A DNA stretch of 64,000 nt from Edaphochlamys debaryana (GCA_016858145.1 JAEHOE010000003.1:1798001-1862000); one strand, 5' to 3'; numbered from the stretch's first letter, positions 12,796-24,630 are shown. Notes: generated by a model not told the origin, from the sequence alone. A program made the numbers and translations.

Positions 12796-13205
12796 GCATT
12801 CATTACTTTGGGAGCCGAGGCGCGCAGTGCGCGATCCTCAGCCTGACAAAAATTAAGCCCTGCCGGACACCCGAAGGGCCGACTACCCAAGGCCCTCGCT
12901 GAGTGCAAGGCGAAGTCCGAGGGTATCACCGAGGCCTGCTGGATCACCTCGAATGACGGGCCAGGTAAGTATGATTGGCGACGGGGCCTCACCTCCCAAC
13001 CGGCCCCGCCGCCTGTCCCGCGGGGTGCGACGGTAGTGCGATGGTGGGTGCAGGGGGTGTCGCGCGCCCTGCCCACCGCCTCTGCAATGCCCGCCCCCCG
13101 CACCTGCTCGTGTGTGTGAGGATGTGCTACAAAGGCTAGCATAGGCTGTTGTCGCGAGAAGTTGCAGCCTGCCGGCGTGTCAGCCGCCCATGACTGCACG
13201 CCATC
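12796..13205 (+). repeat. Dispersed repeat, copy 1
   Basis: About 410 bp match the reverse complement of 63565-63978, nearly base for base over the first 180 bp and then with small gaps. Near its start lies a 50-codon open frame ending in ...WITSNDGPG, followed at once by GTAAGTAT, a perfect splice donor. In this copy the frame carries an in-frame TGA (12841-12843) where the other copy has a Ser codon, so this copy looks non-functional. Confidence 0.8.
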
Positions 13206-14345
13206 CATCGTTCAGTCTAGGCTTCAGAAGCCCCTCACCGCGTGGCCCCTTTCGCACTAAGTCCTGTGTGAGGGTCGTAAAGGCTAGAAAAGGCTGTTGT
13301 CGCGAGGAAGTGTCGCTTGCCGTGCGCCATGTCGCCCTGGACGGGCGGCATCCACCCACCCCGCCCCGAGAGGCGCGCAGGGCGGTTGCCGCGCTGAGAG
13401 GTTGTGCTGCCTCTGCAACTCGCCCCTCATGCACCTACTGTTGTGTCGCTATTTATTACACTCACCCGTGTAGCTCGTCGTCATGAGGGCGTGCAGTTTG
13501 CCAAGTGCCATGCCGCCAAAGCCCAAGCCCAAGGATGAGCGGCATGCATCCCACAGCCCCGCCCTTCTAGTTGCTTTGATATCTTCGTGAATACTTTTGT
13601 AAAGAGCATTAACAGTCAGAGCAATCAAGCAGGAGGCGGGCGGTGGAAGCAAAGCTTCCCAGGCTCCCAGCGCCCGGCGACAGGCAGTCTGGGGACTATG
13701 GGGAGTGGCTGAGCTGCTCTCCCGGCTCTGGAGCGGGCGTTCCCCAGGTGCGAAGCAAGGTCCCACCAGGGTCCCACACGTTGGCAATGGCAAGACTGGC
13801 AGCGGGGTGTCAATTGCGTGTGTTACACATAGCGCCCTATCATACAAGGTATACGCAACCCTTAGCATTCGGCAGCGAGAGCGCTCTAAGCAGCTGTCCA
13901 GCACACAAGTATCCAGAGGGTTCTGGTCGTGAGGTGGGTCGCTTGGCCACAGCGTTCAGCGCTGTGACCCCAGGGGGGCCCTTTATAGTAAACCACTGAG
14001 CTGCGCAGCAGTCCGGGCTTGCCCCCCTTTTTCTGGGAGCGGGGCTGGGTGTGCATGGCCGGTGGATCGCCGCGGGGGGAGGGAGGCCGCGTGGCGCGAG
14101 CGTTACGGCACGTGCACCCTGCCGTGCCACAACCGCGACGAGGCGCATGTATCGGCGACATGCCTAATGCAGCATGCGTGGCCGCAAACGCGTCGGCAGT
14201 CCTCAAACGGGTCGTTTGCCAGGGCGTCCCGCGGCCCCTGCGTTCCGCCTTTTGATTCAGACGGCCTTCTGCTTCTACGCTGGGGCATCTCCGGGCAGCG
14301 GGGGCGCCTGGGTGCGTCAGCGACGCTTCAAGTTCCAAATGTCAT

Positions 14346-14384
14346 AATGCATAGGCGTAATGCATAGGCGTAATGCATAGGCGT
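14346..14384. repeat. 13-bp tandem repeat, three units
   Basis: The unit AATGCATAGGCGT occurs three times in a row without change. It is a short minisatellite with no visible link to a gene. Confidence 0.9.
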
Positions 14385-15233
14385 AGCCCCTGCTCCGCCT
14401 TCCGGCGGAGGCTGGGGCAAGCCAACACCAAGGACTGGTCGAACCTGGACTCCTAGAGCCTTTCCCTCACACAGGGCACTGGCCCTCCATGCATCAAGAC
14501 ATGGCTCTTCAGCAGTCACCACCACCTGATGACAAGACGGCGCCGTGTCGACACCGTCCGGCCGTTGGCTCGTTCGGCCGTCGCATTCAGTAGCCTAGCG
14601 CCAGCCCCCAAGCCCCCGCCCTCGCATGTCAGACCCAGAGCGAGCACGGCACGCACAACGGTCGAGAACTCGCTGTTCCGAGGTTGAGTGTAGCCGCATC
14701 GTCGAGTCACGCCACGTGAAGTGCGGTCACAGCCCTACCGCAAATCAGACACGCACTTCGCCTTTGGGCGCATCTCACTGGTGCACAGCCAATCGATGAG
14801 CACACGTTCAGGCAGACTGGTCAACACAACCAAGCACTACGCACGGACAGAGGCATCAACCCCAAACTTCGATCAGGCAGCCCCATTTTGCGCGCCCCAT
14901 CCCCAGCCTCATCACATCCCCAGGGACCTGCCTAGCTTGAGCAAGAGAGGCACAACCCGTCGTCACTGATCAGCTACGCCTTCCGGCGGCCGGCACCATA
15001 CATAGGCCAAAGCATTGAAGATCATTGACGCATTTAGCATTGCATACATCAACGTCCATATTGTTCCTGCATTGTTGCATGAGCCCGGAACCAGTGCCGC
15101 CCAGCCGGGGGGGCTCGGCCCAGTCGGCCTTGGCCCGGTGTACACCGTCGAGCCTCAACCCGACGACCCGACACGACTATAGATCCAGCGCTCTTGCCGA
15201 TCCTGTCCTCAGCCCAAACCTAGCCCGCGCCGC

Positions 15234-18200
15234 TTAGTCCGTCTTGGCCCGTCGGGCCTCAGCCGCTCGACGCTGCGCCCGAACGCGGCGGCGGTAGGAG
15301 GACAGCAGAGAGGCATGCAGGCCTAGGTTGCTGACTACGTACAGACATGCAACTCCCGTCGAGCGCAAGGTCAAGGCCGCGTCGGACATGGGCAGCCCCA
15401 GGGCCCGCCACATGGCCACGTGCGTGGGCAGGCGCACGGCGCACAGGACCACGGCCGTAAGGGGCATGATCTGCGGCGGGCGGGGTAGAATGGGATTGCA
15501 TGAGTCAGGGATCCCAGGGACAACCTCTCGGGCGCTATGACCTCGGCCTCAGCACCTAAAGCAAGCAACCGGCCCGGCTGAAGCGCCGCTCCACCACGGC
15601 CCCGTCGCCTCCTCTCACGCGCCCCGTCCCCGTCGCCCGTCCCGTTCTCTTCCCTTCCGCGGCTGTTCAGCGCCACAACCACTGCAACCGGCCGACTCGC
15701 CGTCGCGCCTGCATCTACACTTTCCCGGCTTACACAAGCACACCGTCACCCACCGCAACCGTGGACCCCAGCGCTAGGGCGTCCCCAATGTAGATGGCGG
15801 GACTGCCCTCGTAGGAGCGCACCCCGGAGGCCAGCTCCCAGCCCAGGTAGCCAATCACAACGTTTGCCGCGATGTAACCTTGGGAGGGGCACGGGCGGAG
15901 GTGGGGAGAGGGTAGGGCCGGGGGCAAGATGAGGGTGTTGAGAGGAGAGGAGGGGAAGGGAAGGGAGCAGGGCGGGTGAGGGGCGTCGAGAGCGCGCCGA
16001 GGGGGCGTTTGTGGGCTACAAGGGGCCCAGCGTGCAGCAGCGTGCCAGCGTCTGGCATGCGTTGTCACCCATCATGATGGACAAAGAAGCGGCCCTCAAA
16101 TACGGCCCTCAAACACGAGCAATCCAAGCACAACGACCAGCACCGGCGCCATGGCTCACCGCAGAGCCGGGGCGCCTGCAGGGCCATGGCCAGCCGGGCG
16201 TAGGCGGGCGGGGGCAGCAGGGCCCGGCCGGCGGTGCTGGGGATATTGACGAGGATGGTGAGGAGGAGGGAGGCGTAGTGCGCGAGGAAGGCGGAGGCGG
16301 GGCGCTGGCGCCACTGGGGCTCCTGGAGCCAGGAGCGGAGCATGAGGCCGCCTATGGCCAGGAAGACCAGCACGTCCCTGTGTGGGGTGTACGGGCGCCG
16401 AGGGAATCGCTTGAAGATGTGGTGACACGGTTAACAAGAGGTGCAACATAGTGACTAGCATGGTGCACTGAGGGAGGATGGGCGTGCGCTGGGAGGATGG
16501 GTTGCGGCCGGCCGTCATGATGCGGGGGCACAGCGACAGCCAGGGCGCCCAGCGCCAAACTGCCAAACTTACACCATGGCTGCGTTCTTGACGACGTGGT
16601 CCCTCAGGTACGCCCGGTAGCCGGGCTCGTCCAGCTGACGCAGGAAGTCTCGGGCGCCGGCCCACGCCCACACCGTACGGTCCCAGGCAGCGGCCAGGTA
16701 GCCGCCAGTCCTACTGCCGCCGGTGCGGCGCGGCCTGGGGCAGGTCGCGGAGGGGCTGTGGCGGGGTCGGTGGGAGGGAGGGCAGGAGGACAGGGGCTGC
16801 GTCAGGCAGAGCTATGGTAATTGGCGCAGTGGAGCTGGGCTCGACTGGGAGCCCACGGCTGCAGCCTGGATGCCAGGGTGCGCGCTAGGACTCTAGGACC
16901 AGGACGCTAATCGCTGGGAGGCTGAAGGGGCCGCTGACTTGCAGCTCAATTTTATGGAGCCCCTGGCCCCCTAGCCTGGGTGGCAAACTACAGACCAGAC
17001 ACAGCAGGCATGCCTTGTGCGCCAAGGATCTCACCTGGCACCAGCGCCGTCCACGTCACTCCAGGCCCCAGCGGCGTCCGTACTTGCCCCGCGTCCTCCG
17101 CCCGTGTTGCTGCAGCCAGTGCCGCTGGCGCGCTCGGCCTCGCCCACCCCAGCACTCGGGGCCCTGCAGGGCCGCTCGGCCGCACCCACGACCAAGGCGC
17201 GACGCTCCGCCTCCTCTTCGCCGCAATCGTCCTCCGACGCAGCCGCAGAGCAGCTGCCGTCCTCCACGGTTGGGCCCGTAGACTCGTACGCCGCCGCGAC
17301 GGAGGCTGCTGCGGCGGCGGCGCCTGCCACCACCGCCAGTCGAAGGTCCTGCGGCGCCGCGCCCATCCCCAGCAGCTCCCTCTGCAGCCGTGCCGTGGTG
17401 AGGGGCCACAGCGCCGCCGTGTAGGCGAACCACTCGAGCAGGTCCAGCCCCAGAGTCACCAGCTGGGGTCGGAGCTGGCTGGGCGACTGCACGGCCTCGC
17501 CACCCACGCCCACGCCCGCACCGGCACCACTGCCCGACCCCACCGGCTCCACGTCCTCCTGCCCGGCCCCTCCCGCCAACGGCACCGTGAGCCGGGCGCA
17601 GTGGTGCAGGAAGCAGCCCAGGTCGGACAGGAGCTCCTGCAGGTTCGCGGCGCCGGCGCCGGCGGCGGAGACGTCGCTGGGGTCGCTGCCGCTAGACTGG
17701 GCGCACGCAGCTAGGCCGTGGTGCAGCTCCTCCGCGATCGCGGCGTCGTCCAGCATCAGCACGGGCATGGCCCCTGTGCCGGTGGCGGCGCCGCGGGCGT
17801 GGACGTCCAACACCACGACCGTGGGCGCGGAGGGTAGGTCCTGGAGGCTAAGGGTGACGGAGGCGACAAAGCCCGCTCCGCCTTCTCCACCGCCGCTGTA
17901 TAAGCCGGTGGTGTCGCCGCTGCCGGGGGTGTGGGGGCAGGGCGGCTGGGCGGCGGGCGTGTCGTGGGGCGCGGGCTGCCATGCAACGACCGGTGGAGAT
18001 GCGAGGGGCAGGTAGCGGTTCATGCAGCGCGCGGAGACCTCGAAGGGCCGCGCGTCGGGCGCCCACACGAGCGCCGTGAGCTGCAGCGACTCGCCGTTGC
18101 CGTCGAAGCCGTCCGAGTCGTCCAGCGCGCGGGAGCGGGCGCGGCGGTTGGGTGGGGCCACGGCGAGGGACTGGACGGACAGCATGCGAGGCGCACCGGG

Positions 18201-21155
18201 GGGGCGGGATGAGGGCGTGGGCGCGGCGGCGGGACTGTCCCAAGGCCGGCGGCGGATGCGCGGGCCGCGCGGGCTGCCCGGCTGACTGCGGCAGGGCGGT
18301 CCGTGCTTGGAGCAGGCCTCCGGGTCGGTGCGGTACACCACCACCTCGGCCGACTCTTCGACTACCGTGTCGTACGCGTCGTACGGCACGTCGTACGGCA
18401 GCTCCAGGGCGCGGATGACTGCGCCGATGTCGATGGACTCTGAGGCGTACGAGGCGGCGCCCGCGCTGTGGTGGTCACTGGCGTTGGTGGCGGCGCTGCT
18501 GCTGAGGCTCGGGTGCTCGCCGCTCCGTTGGGCGGCCATGCGCCGAGCGTCAACGACCACCTGGTGACAGGGAACAGGGCATGCGGGTGGGGCAGACTTT
18601 CGACAAGCGCACAACCGGCCAGGAGCCAGTGTCCGCAACCCTTGGCTAGACCTGCGAGGCTGCCCCGACCGCCCTGGCAGATCTTCAACCCGCCTGTGAG
18701 CACCCCGTGAGCACCCTGCACTGCACCCCCGTAGTGCAGGCGCTGCACCGAAGCCCATCAACACGGACGGCTGGACCGCTCGCCCCGCCCAGGCGCCACC
18801 ACTGCCCCCACGCACCTCGATGCAGCCCCGCCGCACGTACACGCCCTCCAGCTGCAGCCCCGAGCTCGCCAGCACGGCTGCGAGGCGAGCCTCAAGGCCC
18901 GGAGGCACGTCCTCGGGATCCGCGCCGCCCCGGATCTTGATCCGCCGCGTCAGCAGCCGCGTGCGGCCCGTGTAGCGGGGCACGTGGAAGGGCCCCGCTG
19001 CCGCCGCCGTCAGGGATGCCCGACCGGCGGGGAGCGGCGTGAGCGGCAGCAGCACCGCATAGCGCGAGGCTGTGTAAGGCGGCAAAGCGGTGACGGGGTG
19101 TCCCGGAACGGTGGAGGGTGTAGCTGCGGTCGGCGGGGCTGCTGAGGCAGTCGACGGGCCGGCGGGGGCCGGTGCGAGCGTTGTTGGGGCTGCAGCCGCC
19201 GCTGTTGGTTCCTCACTCGCACCCGCCGCCAGTTCCGCGGGCGCCGTCTCGCTGGCCTTCGGCAGGGCCTCAGCGGAGGGGAGCGCTTGCTTGGCCGTGA
19301 CCTCCCCCACGGAGGCCTCGGGGCTGAGCAGGCCCCTGCCGTTGGACCCCAGGCCCAAGGCCCTGTGCGCAGCGTTGTCGCTGCCGGCGCTGTCTGAGAG
19401 CTGTCCGCTGTGAATGCCGTGGCTACTGCCGTAGCTACTGCCGTGATCGGCCGGCTTTGTTGGATAGTCGTCGCCAACATCTGAGTAGGTGACGGACTTG
19501 TCTTCGGCCCCGTGGCTGCCTGCCGCCGCCGACCCAGGCAGGGAGGCCAACGGAGGCCGCGCCGGCGCCGCGAAAAAGCCCCGCCGAGCCCTTCTCAGCC
19601 TGAGCCTCCACGCCTCCGCCGCCAGGATCGCGGCCAGCGCCAACGCCTCCCTCAGCACAATGCCGGGCAGCGGGGCGGCCTCAGCCGGGTGGTGCCGGTT
19701 GTAGCGCGTGAACAGCACCACCAGGGATGGGAGCGTTGCGGCTGCGTACAGCGACTCTGCCAGGAGTCCACCCTGCGTGCATGTATTATAGCGGGTTGCG
19801 GTGGTGTGACGTCGGGATGGAGAGGCCGTGGCGAAGCGGCCCTGCAGCTTGGTGCCGTTACCAGCTTGCCACTGCCCTCAAAACTCTTACCGGGAAGAGA
19901 ATGCATGAGACCGCGTCCCACGCCCACACGCTCTGTAGGGTAAGGCCAATCGCAATGAGGCAGCACCGTGTGGGCATCAGGCACGGGCAGGCAGGCTTCG
20001 CAGCCCGGGCAAACGGTAGGGAAGTTGGCTGCGCTCCCAACCTGGCTTTCGGACAGGCGCCGCTAGGCCCTAGATGTTTCCAGAGACCGCATGTTGACCC
20101 TCTATGCAGCCGCGTGCCACCGCAGTGGCCGGGATGCTGGCCGTGAGAACGCCCCAGAGCCAAGGCAGCCCGGCAGCGGTACCCAAGCCCCCCCGCCTCC
20201 CCGCCCTGCCTGGATGTACCACAGCGCCGAGGGCGAAGGCGTCTCCCCTGGAGCCATGATGGAGCGCAGCAGCAGAAACCCCAGGGCCGAGGAGCGCTGC
20301 AGGGCGGGTTGGGCGCACGGGTACAGCAAGGGCCAGAGCACGTCACAGGCCAGTGCCGCAATTTGCCAGCGCAGCTCACGCATACGCATGCCTCGCTTTG
20401 CTTCCGAACCCGCACAAACACCGTCAGCCCCCGTCACAAAGGACTTCAGGCCGTTGGCCCACCTGTGCTGCAGTCACGGCTGTGTCCAGGTTGTGGTGGA
20501 GCCGCACGACAGAGGCCGAGAGACCCGCACCCGAATCCAGCAGCGTTATCATTGCTCCTGATAGGAGGCGGCACGCTAGGAATGCGAAACCCCAGAGCAG
20601 CCACGTTGCGCTGCCTGTCAGGGAGCACACTGCTTTGAAGGCAAGCAAGGGATGCCGGAGGATGAACACGCTCCTGCCCACGCTGCTGCCGCCGCAGGGG
20701 AAGGCAGCCAGGACGGACTCCGGTAGCATCTCCGTGACGCCATCCTCGCAATAAGGGCGGGTGAGGTTGTTGAGGACCTGCGGTGGGGCGTGGAGGGGCA
20801 AAGTTGAGGGCGGTGGGTACGGGGTGACGTGACCTGCGGTGGGGCGTAAGTTCGGGCGGTGGGTACGGGGTGATGTGGACCACTGCGTCAGCCCGAAGCC
20901 CGCTTGTCCCCACGAACTGAGTTGGAGGCACTGGAAGAACCTGAGAACCTCAGGCAGACCCGTCGCGATGCCCGCATATGAAACTCTCGACCGTCGCGGA
21001 CAAACCACTGCACCAGGCTCGCTCACCAGCGTGCCAAGGTACAGCGTGATGCAGTGGCATGCTACGTGCGTCAGCCGCAGCCTCGTGTTCGGCGTATTCG
21101 GGCCTCGGCCGGAAGGGTCGACGGCCAAACGCGGAGCTCTGGCCGCCGCAGCCAT
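15234..21155 (-). CDS. Large multi-pass membrane protein with SPL-like segment (paralogue B)
   Basis: Ten exons in transcription order: 21155-21027, 20777-20463, 20296-20210, 19932-19891, 19772-18816, 18560-17035, 16713-16573, 16377-16160, 15878-15754 and 15470-15234. Phases agree throughout and give 1258 aa. Exons 1-6 match paralogue A border for border, except that A's third exon (129 nt) is split here into 87 + 42 nt by an intron with a GC donor (CAG|GCAGGG). The SPL-like segment lies near residues 455-510. Exons 7-9 (VWAWAGARDFLRQL, VLVFLAIGGLMLRSW, GYIAANVVIGYLGWELASG) encode membrane segments absent from A; the last exon resembles A's last exon. Alternatively exons 7-10 could be a separate gene, but the matching phases argue against that. 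Start at ATG 21155 chosen to match A's short first exon. Confidence 0.75.
20778..20878. repeat. Two-copy repeat inside intron 1 of paralogue B
   Basis: Two copies of a roughly 50-bp unit, CCTGCGGTGGGGCG... followed by GGGCGGTGGGTACGGGGTGA, stand in tandem with minor changes. They lie wholly within the intron and do not touch the splice sites. Confidence 0.75.
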
Positions 21156-23492
21156 TTCCACCAGTCGTTTCAGAGCGTAGTTTTGACACCGGGCCGCTAC
21201 TTCGTCGCTCCTGTGGTAGCTAACGACGCCGAGCGTGCAGGGGTGCTCATGCTGTCCGTTAGCAGCTGATGCTTGAGGCCTCACAGCCGATGGCTGGCTG
21301 TGGTCCTATCGATGTGCGGGGTGCTGGGACGCGAGCTCTCAAGTTCTCGACTCGATTGATTCCCGACAGGTGGCGACCGTACGAAAGCGTGTCATACACA
21401 TTCCCCCGCCTGTCTCCTCCACTCTCGAACCCCCGTGCAATGCAATCCCACCTGCTGTCGCTATCGCCAGCTCGGCTGGCTAGGGGGGAAGTTGTGGCAA
21501 CCGCGCAGTGCATCACGTTGCAGTACTCTTTTGTCTGGAGCCCCTGCACATGCCTGCGCGCCCCTGCACCCGAAGCTCTGCACGCGGGGCACCTGACGGG
21601 ACTTGCCCTGGTGCAGCGGGGCAAGTGAGCTCATGTGGGCTGAACGTGCGAGACAGCTCAGGAGTCAGCTGGACTGCTGAAGGCTCCCTGGTACAGGTAC
21701 AGTACCTCCTGCCTTGGTAGCACTGCACCACCTTTTACCCCTTATCCTGAAGCTGCGTCGGCCGGCGTGGGTGGGGCGTGGGCGGAGCCGGAGTGTGAGC
21801 TCTGCGCCCCGCGGACCCTGCGAGCCCCTGCCAGGCGGTGCCAGCAGTCCTGGACCCCGCCTGACCCCACGCCGCAAGCCGTGCTTAGCTCCTGACGTGG
21901 CCCTACCGTATCCTCATCGCCATCTCCTGATTTCTGAGTTCTCGGCGGTCAGGAGCACCAGAGTCAAGACGCTGCCGGGCGGTGAGGAAGAACATGCGAC
22001 ACATCCATCCAATGTCCAAGTCGGCGATTGTTGCCGTGTTGCGGCCAGCGCCACATACGAGCAATGAGGCCTCTGCTGTTACAGCGAGCGTGCTGCCCTG
22101 GGCCCGGGGCACCGCAATCGTGCGCGCGGTCAGCAGGGTCGTGGTCCGAAAGTCCGGGGGACTTGGCAGGAGCCTGATCCTGGACGCTGGGCCGTGCTTG
22201 TCTCTGTCCGGCGCAACAGTGCTTTGGGGCAGCCGAGGCCGACGACCCCGTGCGGTCGGCAGTCCGCTTCCGTTGCTGCTGCTGTGGGGCCTTCGTCAAC
22301 GAGAGAGACTGCACACGGCGGGTTACTGGTACCCGCAGGCTGCCCCGCAGCGGCTGCCTGGTCTTCACTCGGACCCGTCCGGACTGCTTGCTTGCCAGCC
22401 GCTTGGCCGTCGGGCTTCAGGCCGTAACCCTTCACATTCCGTCTGGACCTCGGGCACGTTAAGCCAAAAGAAGCCCAAATACCCCGGACCCACGTTGTAT
22501 CTCCGGAATAAGGCAACGTGCGACCGGGTCTGGCCCACCAGCCGGCGGTGCGACGGGGTAGGCAACATGCCTCCCAGGATTGCTTGGAGTACCCTGCCTC
22601 TGCAGCCCCACTCGCTCGGCCCAAACAGTGTCAATAGAGTACATACCTTGCACCTTGGACGCCGGTTCCATCACCAGTTGGGCGCTCTGCCGTCAGCCCA
22701 GCAAGCATCCTTGTCAAGCCCCAAGCGCACCCCCGTGCGTATCCCCGGCAGCGGTGAAACCCAATGTTAGTTTCACTCAGCGCCATCCACACTGAGACTT
22801 ACCAGCTAGGTAGTGAGTCAAAATACACAAGGCTCGAAATACTCGGCGACGTGCGCAGCTGCCCACCCTTGCATCCGCATCAGCCATCCCACAAGCCAGG
22901 TGATTCCTTCATCAATGCCACCATACCAAGCGTACCATTGGAGACTATGGAGCATCCCTCCCCTTCCTGCTGCTGGACCCATTCACGCGGACGCATCCTG
23001 CTGTCTATCGGACCCAGCCCACCACCCACAAGAAAGAAAAGAGAGGTGCATCACGCACTTGCCTCCGGTCCTGCCCTCCACCCAAGCACCGTGCTGCCCT
23101 TGTCATATTGCTGTCCTCGCCAGCCGACAGCCTACCTGCTGACGCTGCAACCAGCCAGCAGCTCTCTCCTGCCCTTGTGCGGACGAGCCCATGGGCCCTC
23201 GGCCCAACCTGAGTCTGCGGCGCTGCCTCACACTGCACAGGAGGGCACAACACCCAGCACCCAAGGCTGGCCATCAGTTCCACAAACCTAGCGGCCCCGG
23301 CTTTACTCTCCCATTCCAAAGGACCGGTTCTTACTGCATGCCCCCTCTTCAAAGCAGTAAGCGTAGAGCTAGCACAGCCCCCTCCTTGCCGCGCACGTCC
23401 CAAAGGCGGCAGGAGTGCGTGCAGGGACCCGCCCGCATGTGCTCAGCGCCGTATCGCTGCCGAGGATGGAGGACAAAGCAGCTGCCTCGTCC
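21156..23492. other. Gene-less stretch upstream of paralogue B
   Basis: It contains the presumed promoter of paralogue B, the left copy of a direct repeat (21869-22133) and the 3' flank of the hendecad-protein gene. No open frame here has a recognisable domain or a coherent exon chain. The 262-codon frame at 21982-22770 starts inside the direct repeat and lacks any family motif. Confidence 0.5.
21869..22133 (+). repeat. Direct repeat, left copy
   Basis: 265 bp beginning ACGCCGCAAGCC are repeated, in the same orientation and at roughly 90% identity by eye, at 26730-26986. On the minus strand both copies share a short open frame ending in FLTARQRLDSG.PDRR. The two copies enclose the small gene at 23.5-24.6 kb. 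Confidence 0.8.
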
Positions 23493-24630
23493 TCAGACAA
23501 TTGCGCCTAGGAAGACACCGAGGGCCTCCCGGCGGGCCACCATATCCTGCCCCGCAAACCGCTCCTCGTAGAACTCCTCCAGCTGGTCGATTTGGGCGCC
23601 GGTCAGCACCTTGAGGTTCTGCCGGGTGGCTAGGGAAATGTTGGGCGGCGGCACGGCACCCAGGGCCGCCCGTGAGGGCAAGCTCGGCCGGCACTCCTTC
23701 TTGACCGGCATGAGTGTGGCATTTTGCAGGACGCCGCTGTTGTAGACCCGCGCTAGCGTGTTGCTGTTGTGGACGGTGATCAGCACCTCCTGCCCGGCGA
23801 ACTTGTCGTCCACGTACTGCTTGAAGTCCACGAACTTGTCGTCCACGTACTGCTTGAAGTCCACGAACTTGGCGTCCACGTACTGCTGCATGTCCTTCTT
23901 GAAGTCCACGAACTTGGCGTCCAGGACTGCCGTGAGGCTGGCGGTGAGGCGGTCGGCGAGGTCGTCCTGCGGTGCCGAGCCTGTGGGGACAGCGGGGTGC
24001 GCTGAACAGTCAAAGCCCGGAAGGGCAACCAGCGTCCGGTTGCTAACCACACATCTCAGCGCTGTTCTGAGCGAGTGCGGGTATGGCTGCGTGCACCGGG
24101 TTGACCCTCACGCACAGGAGCGCGCCGGTTTGCACGCTCCTTGTGCGATGGCGGTGGCGTGCCCCATGCCGGCCGTGTGCACCTGGGGCGTAGCATGCGC
24201 ACAAAAGAAGCTACACCCCCAGCGCCCCAGAAAGCTGGCATGCGACAGGTTTGACCCCGTCGCAGCGACTGGTTGCGCACAGCGGGCTGAGCGAGAGAGC
24301 TGTCCGCGACAGTCAGCATCTCACCGGCCAGGGCGCTGACCGCCAGGTGCTCATGCTTGATGAGCTTGGCCAGCTCCTCGTCCGGTACTGCAGCAAATCT
24401 CACCTCTGCAGTGCAGGAGCGACATCAGGCAGCTTCAGCGGGGGCTTGAACTCTCGGTTCCTGCCCACTGGGTCGAGCCGTGTCTTACCTTTTAAGTGAC
24501 GTGCACATTTGAGGGTGTTACCGATGCGCAGGAGAAGGCTAGAATCCACATCTGAGGCCTTCGCCGCGCCGGGGTGTTCCATCGAGATGTTTCCTTCGGA
24601 AAGCTTAAAGGCCGGGATGTAGGGCGCCAT
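23493..24630 (-). CDS. Unknown 236-aa protein with 11-residue repeats
   Basis: Three exons: 24630-24489, 24405-24325 and 23980-23493. Phases (1, 1) agree and all introns are GT-AG. Residues about 94-135 are built of an 11-residue unit, YVDDKFVDFKQ, repeated with small changes; at DNA level this is a 33-bp tandem repeat (about 23803-23905). Hendecads of this type usually form an alpha-helical coiled coil. The C-terminal part reads VLITVHNSNTLARVYNSGVL and then LTGAQIDQLEEFYEERFAGQD, which looks like a conserved globular end. I do not recognise a named family; chlamydomonadalean genomes hold many unknown proteins of this general make-up. No signal peptide or membrane segment is seen. The gene is divergent from the ureidoglycine aminohydrolase gene. 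Confidence 0.7.

Larger units (their letters stand above)
10662..15233. other. Gene-less stretch between the convergent paralogues
   Basis: I see no supported gene in these 4.6 kb. Base composition is more even than in the genes. The stretch holds a dispersed repeat (12796-13205), an imperfect duplication around GCAGGTATCA (12417 and 12481) and a 13-bp tandem repeat (14346-14384). Open frames here, up to about 190 codons, show no conserved motif and no consistent splice sites. Confidence 0.55.
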
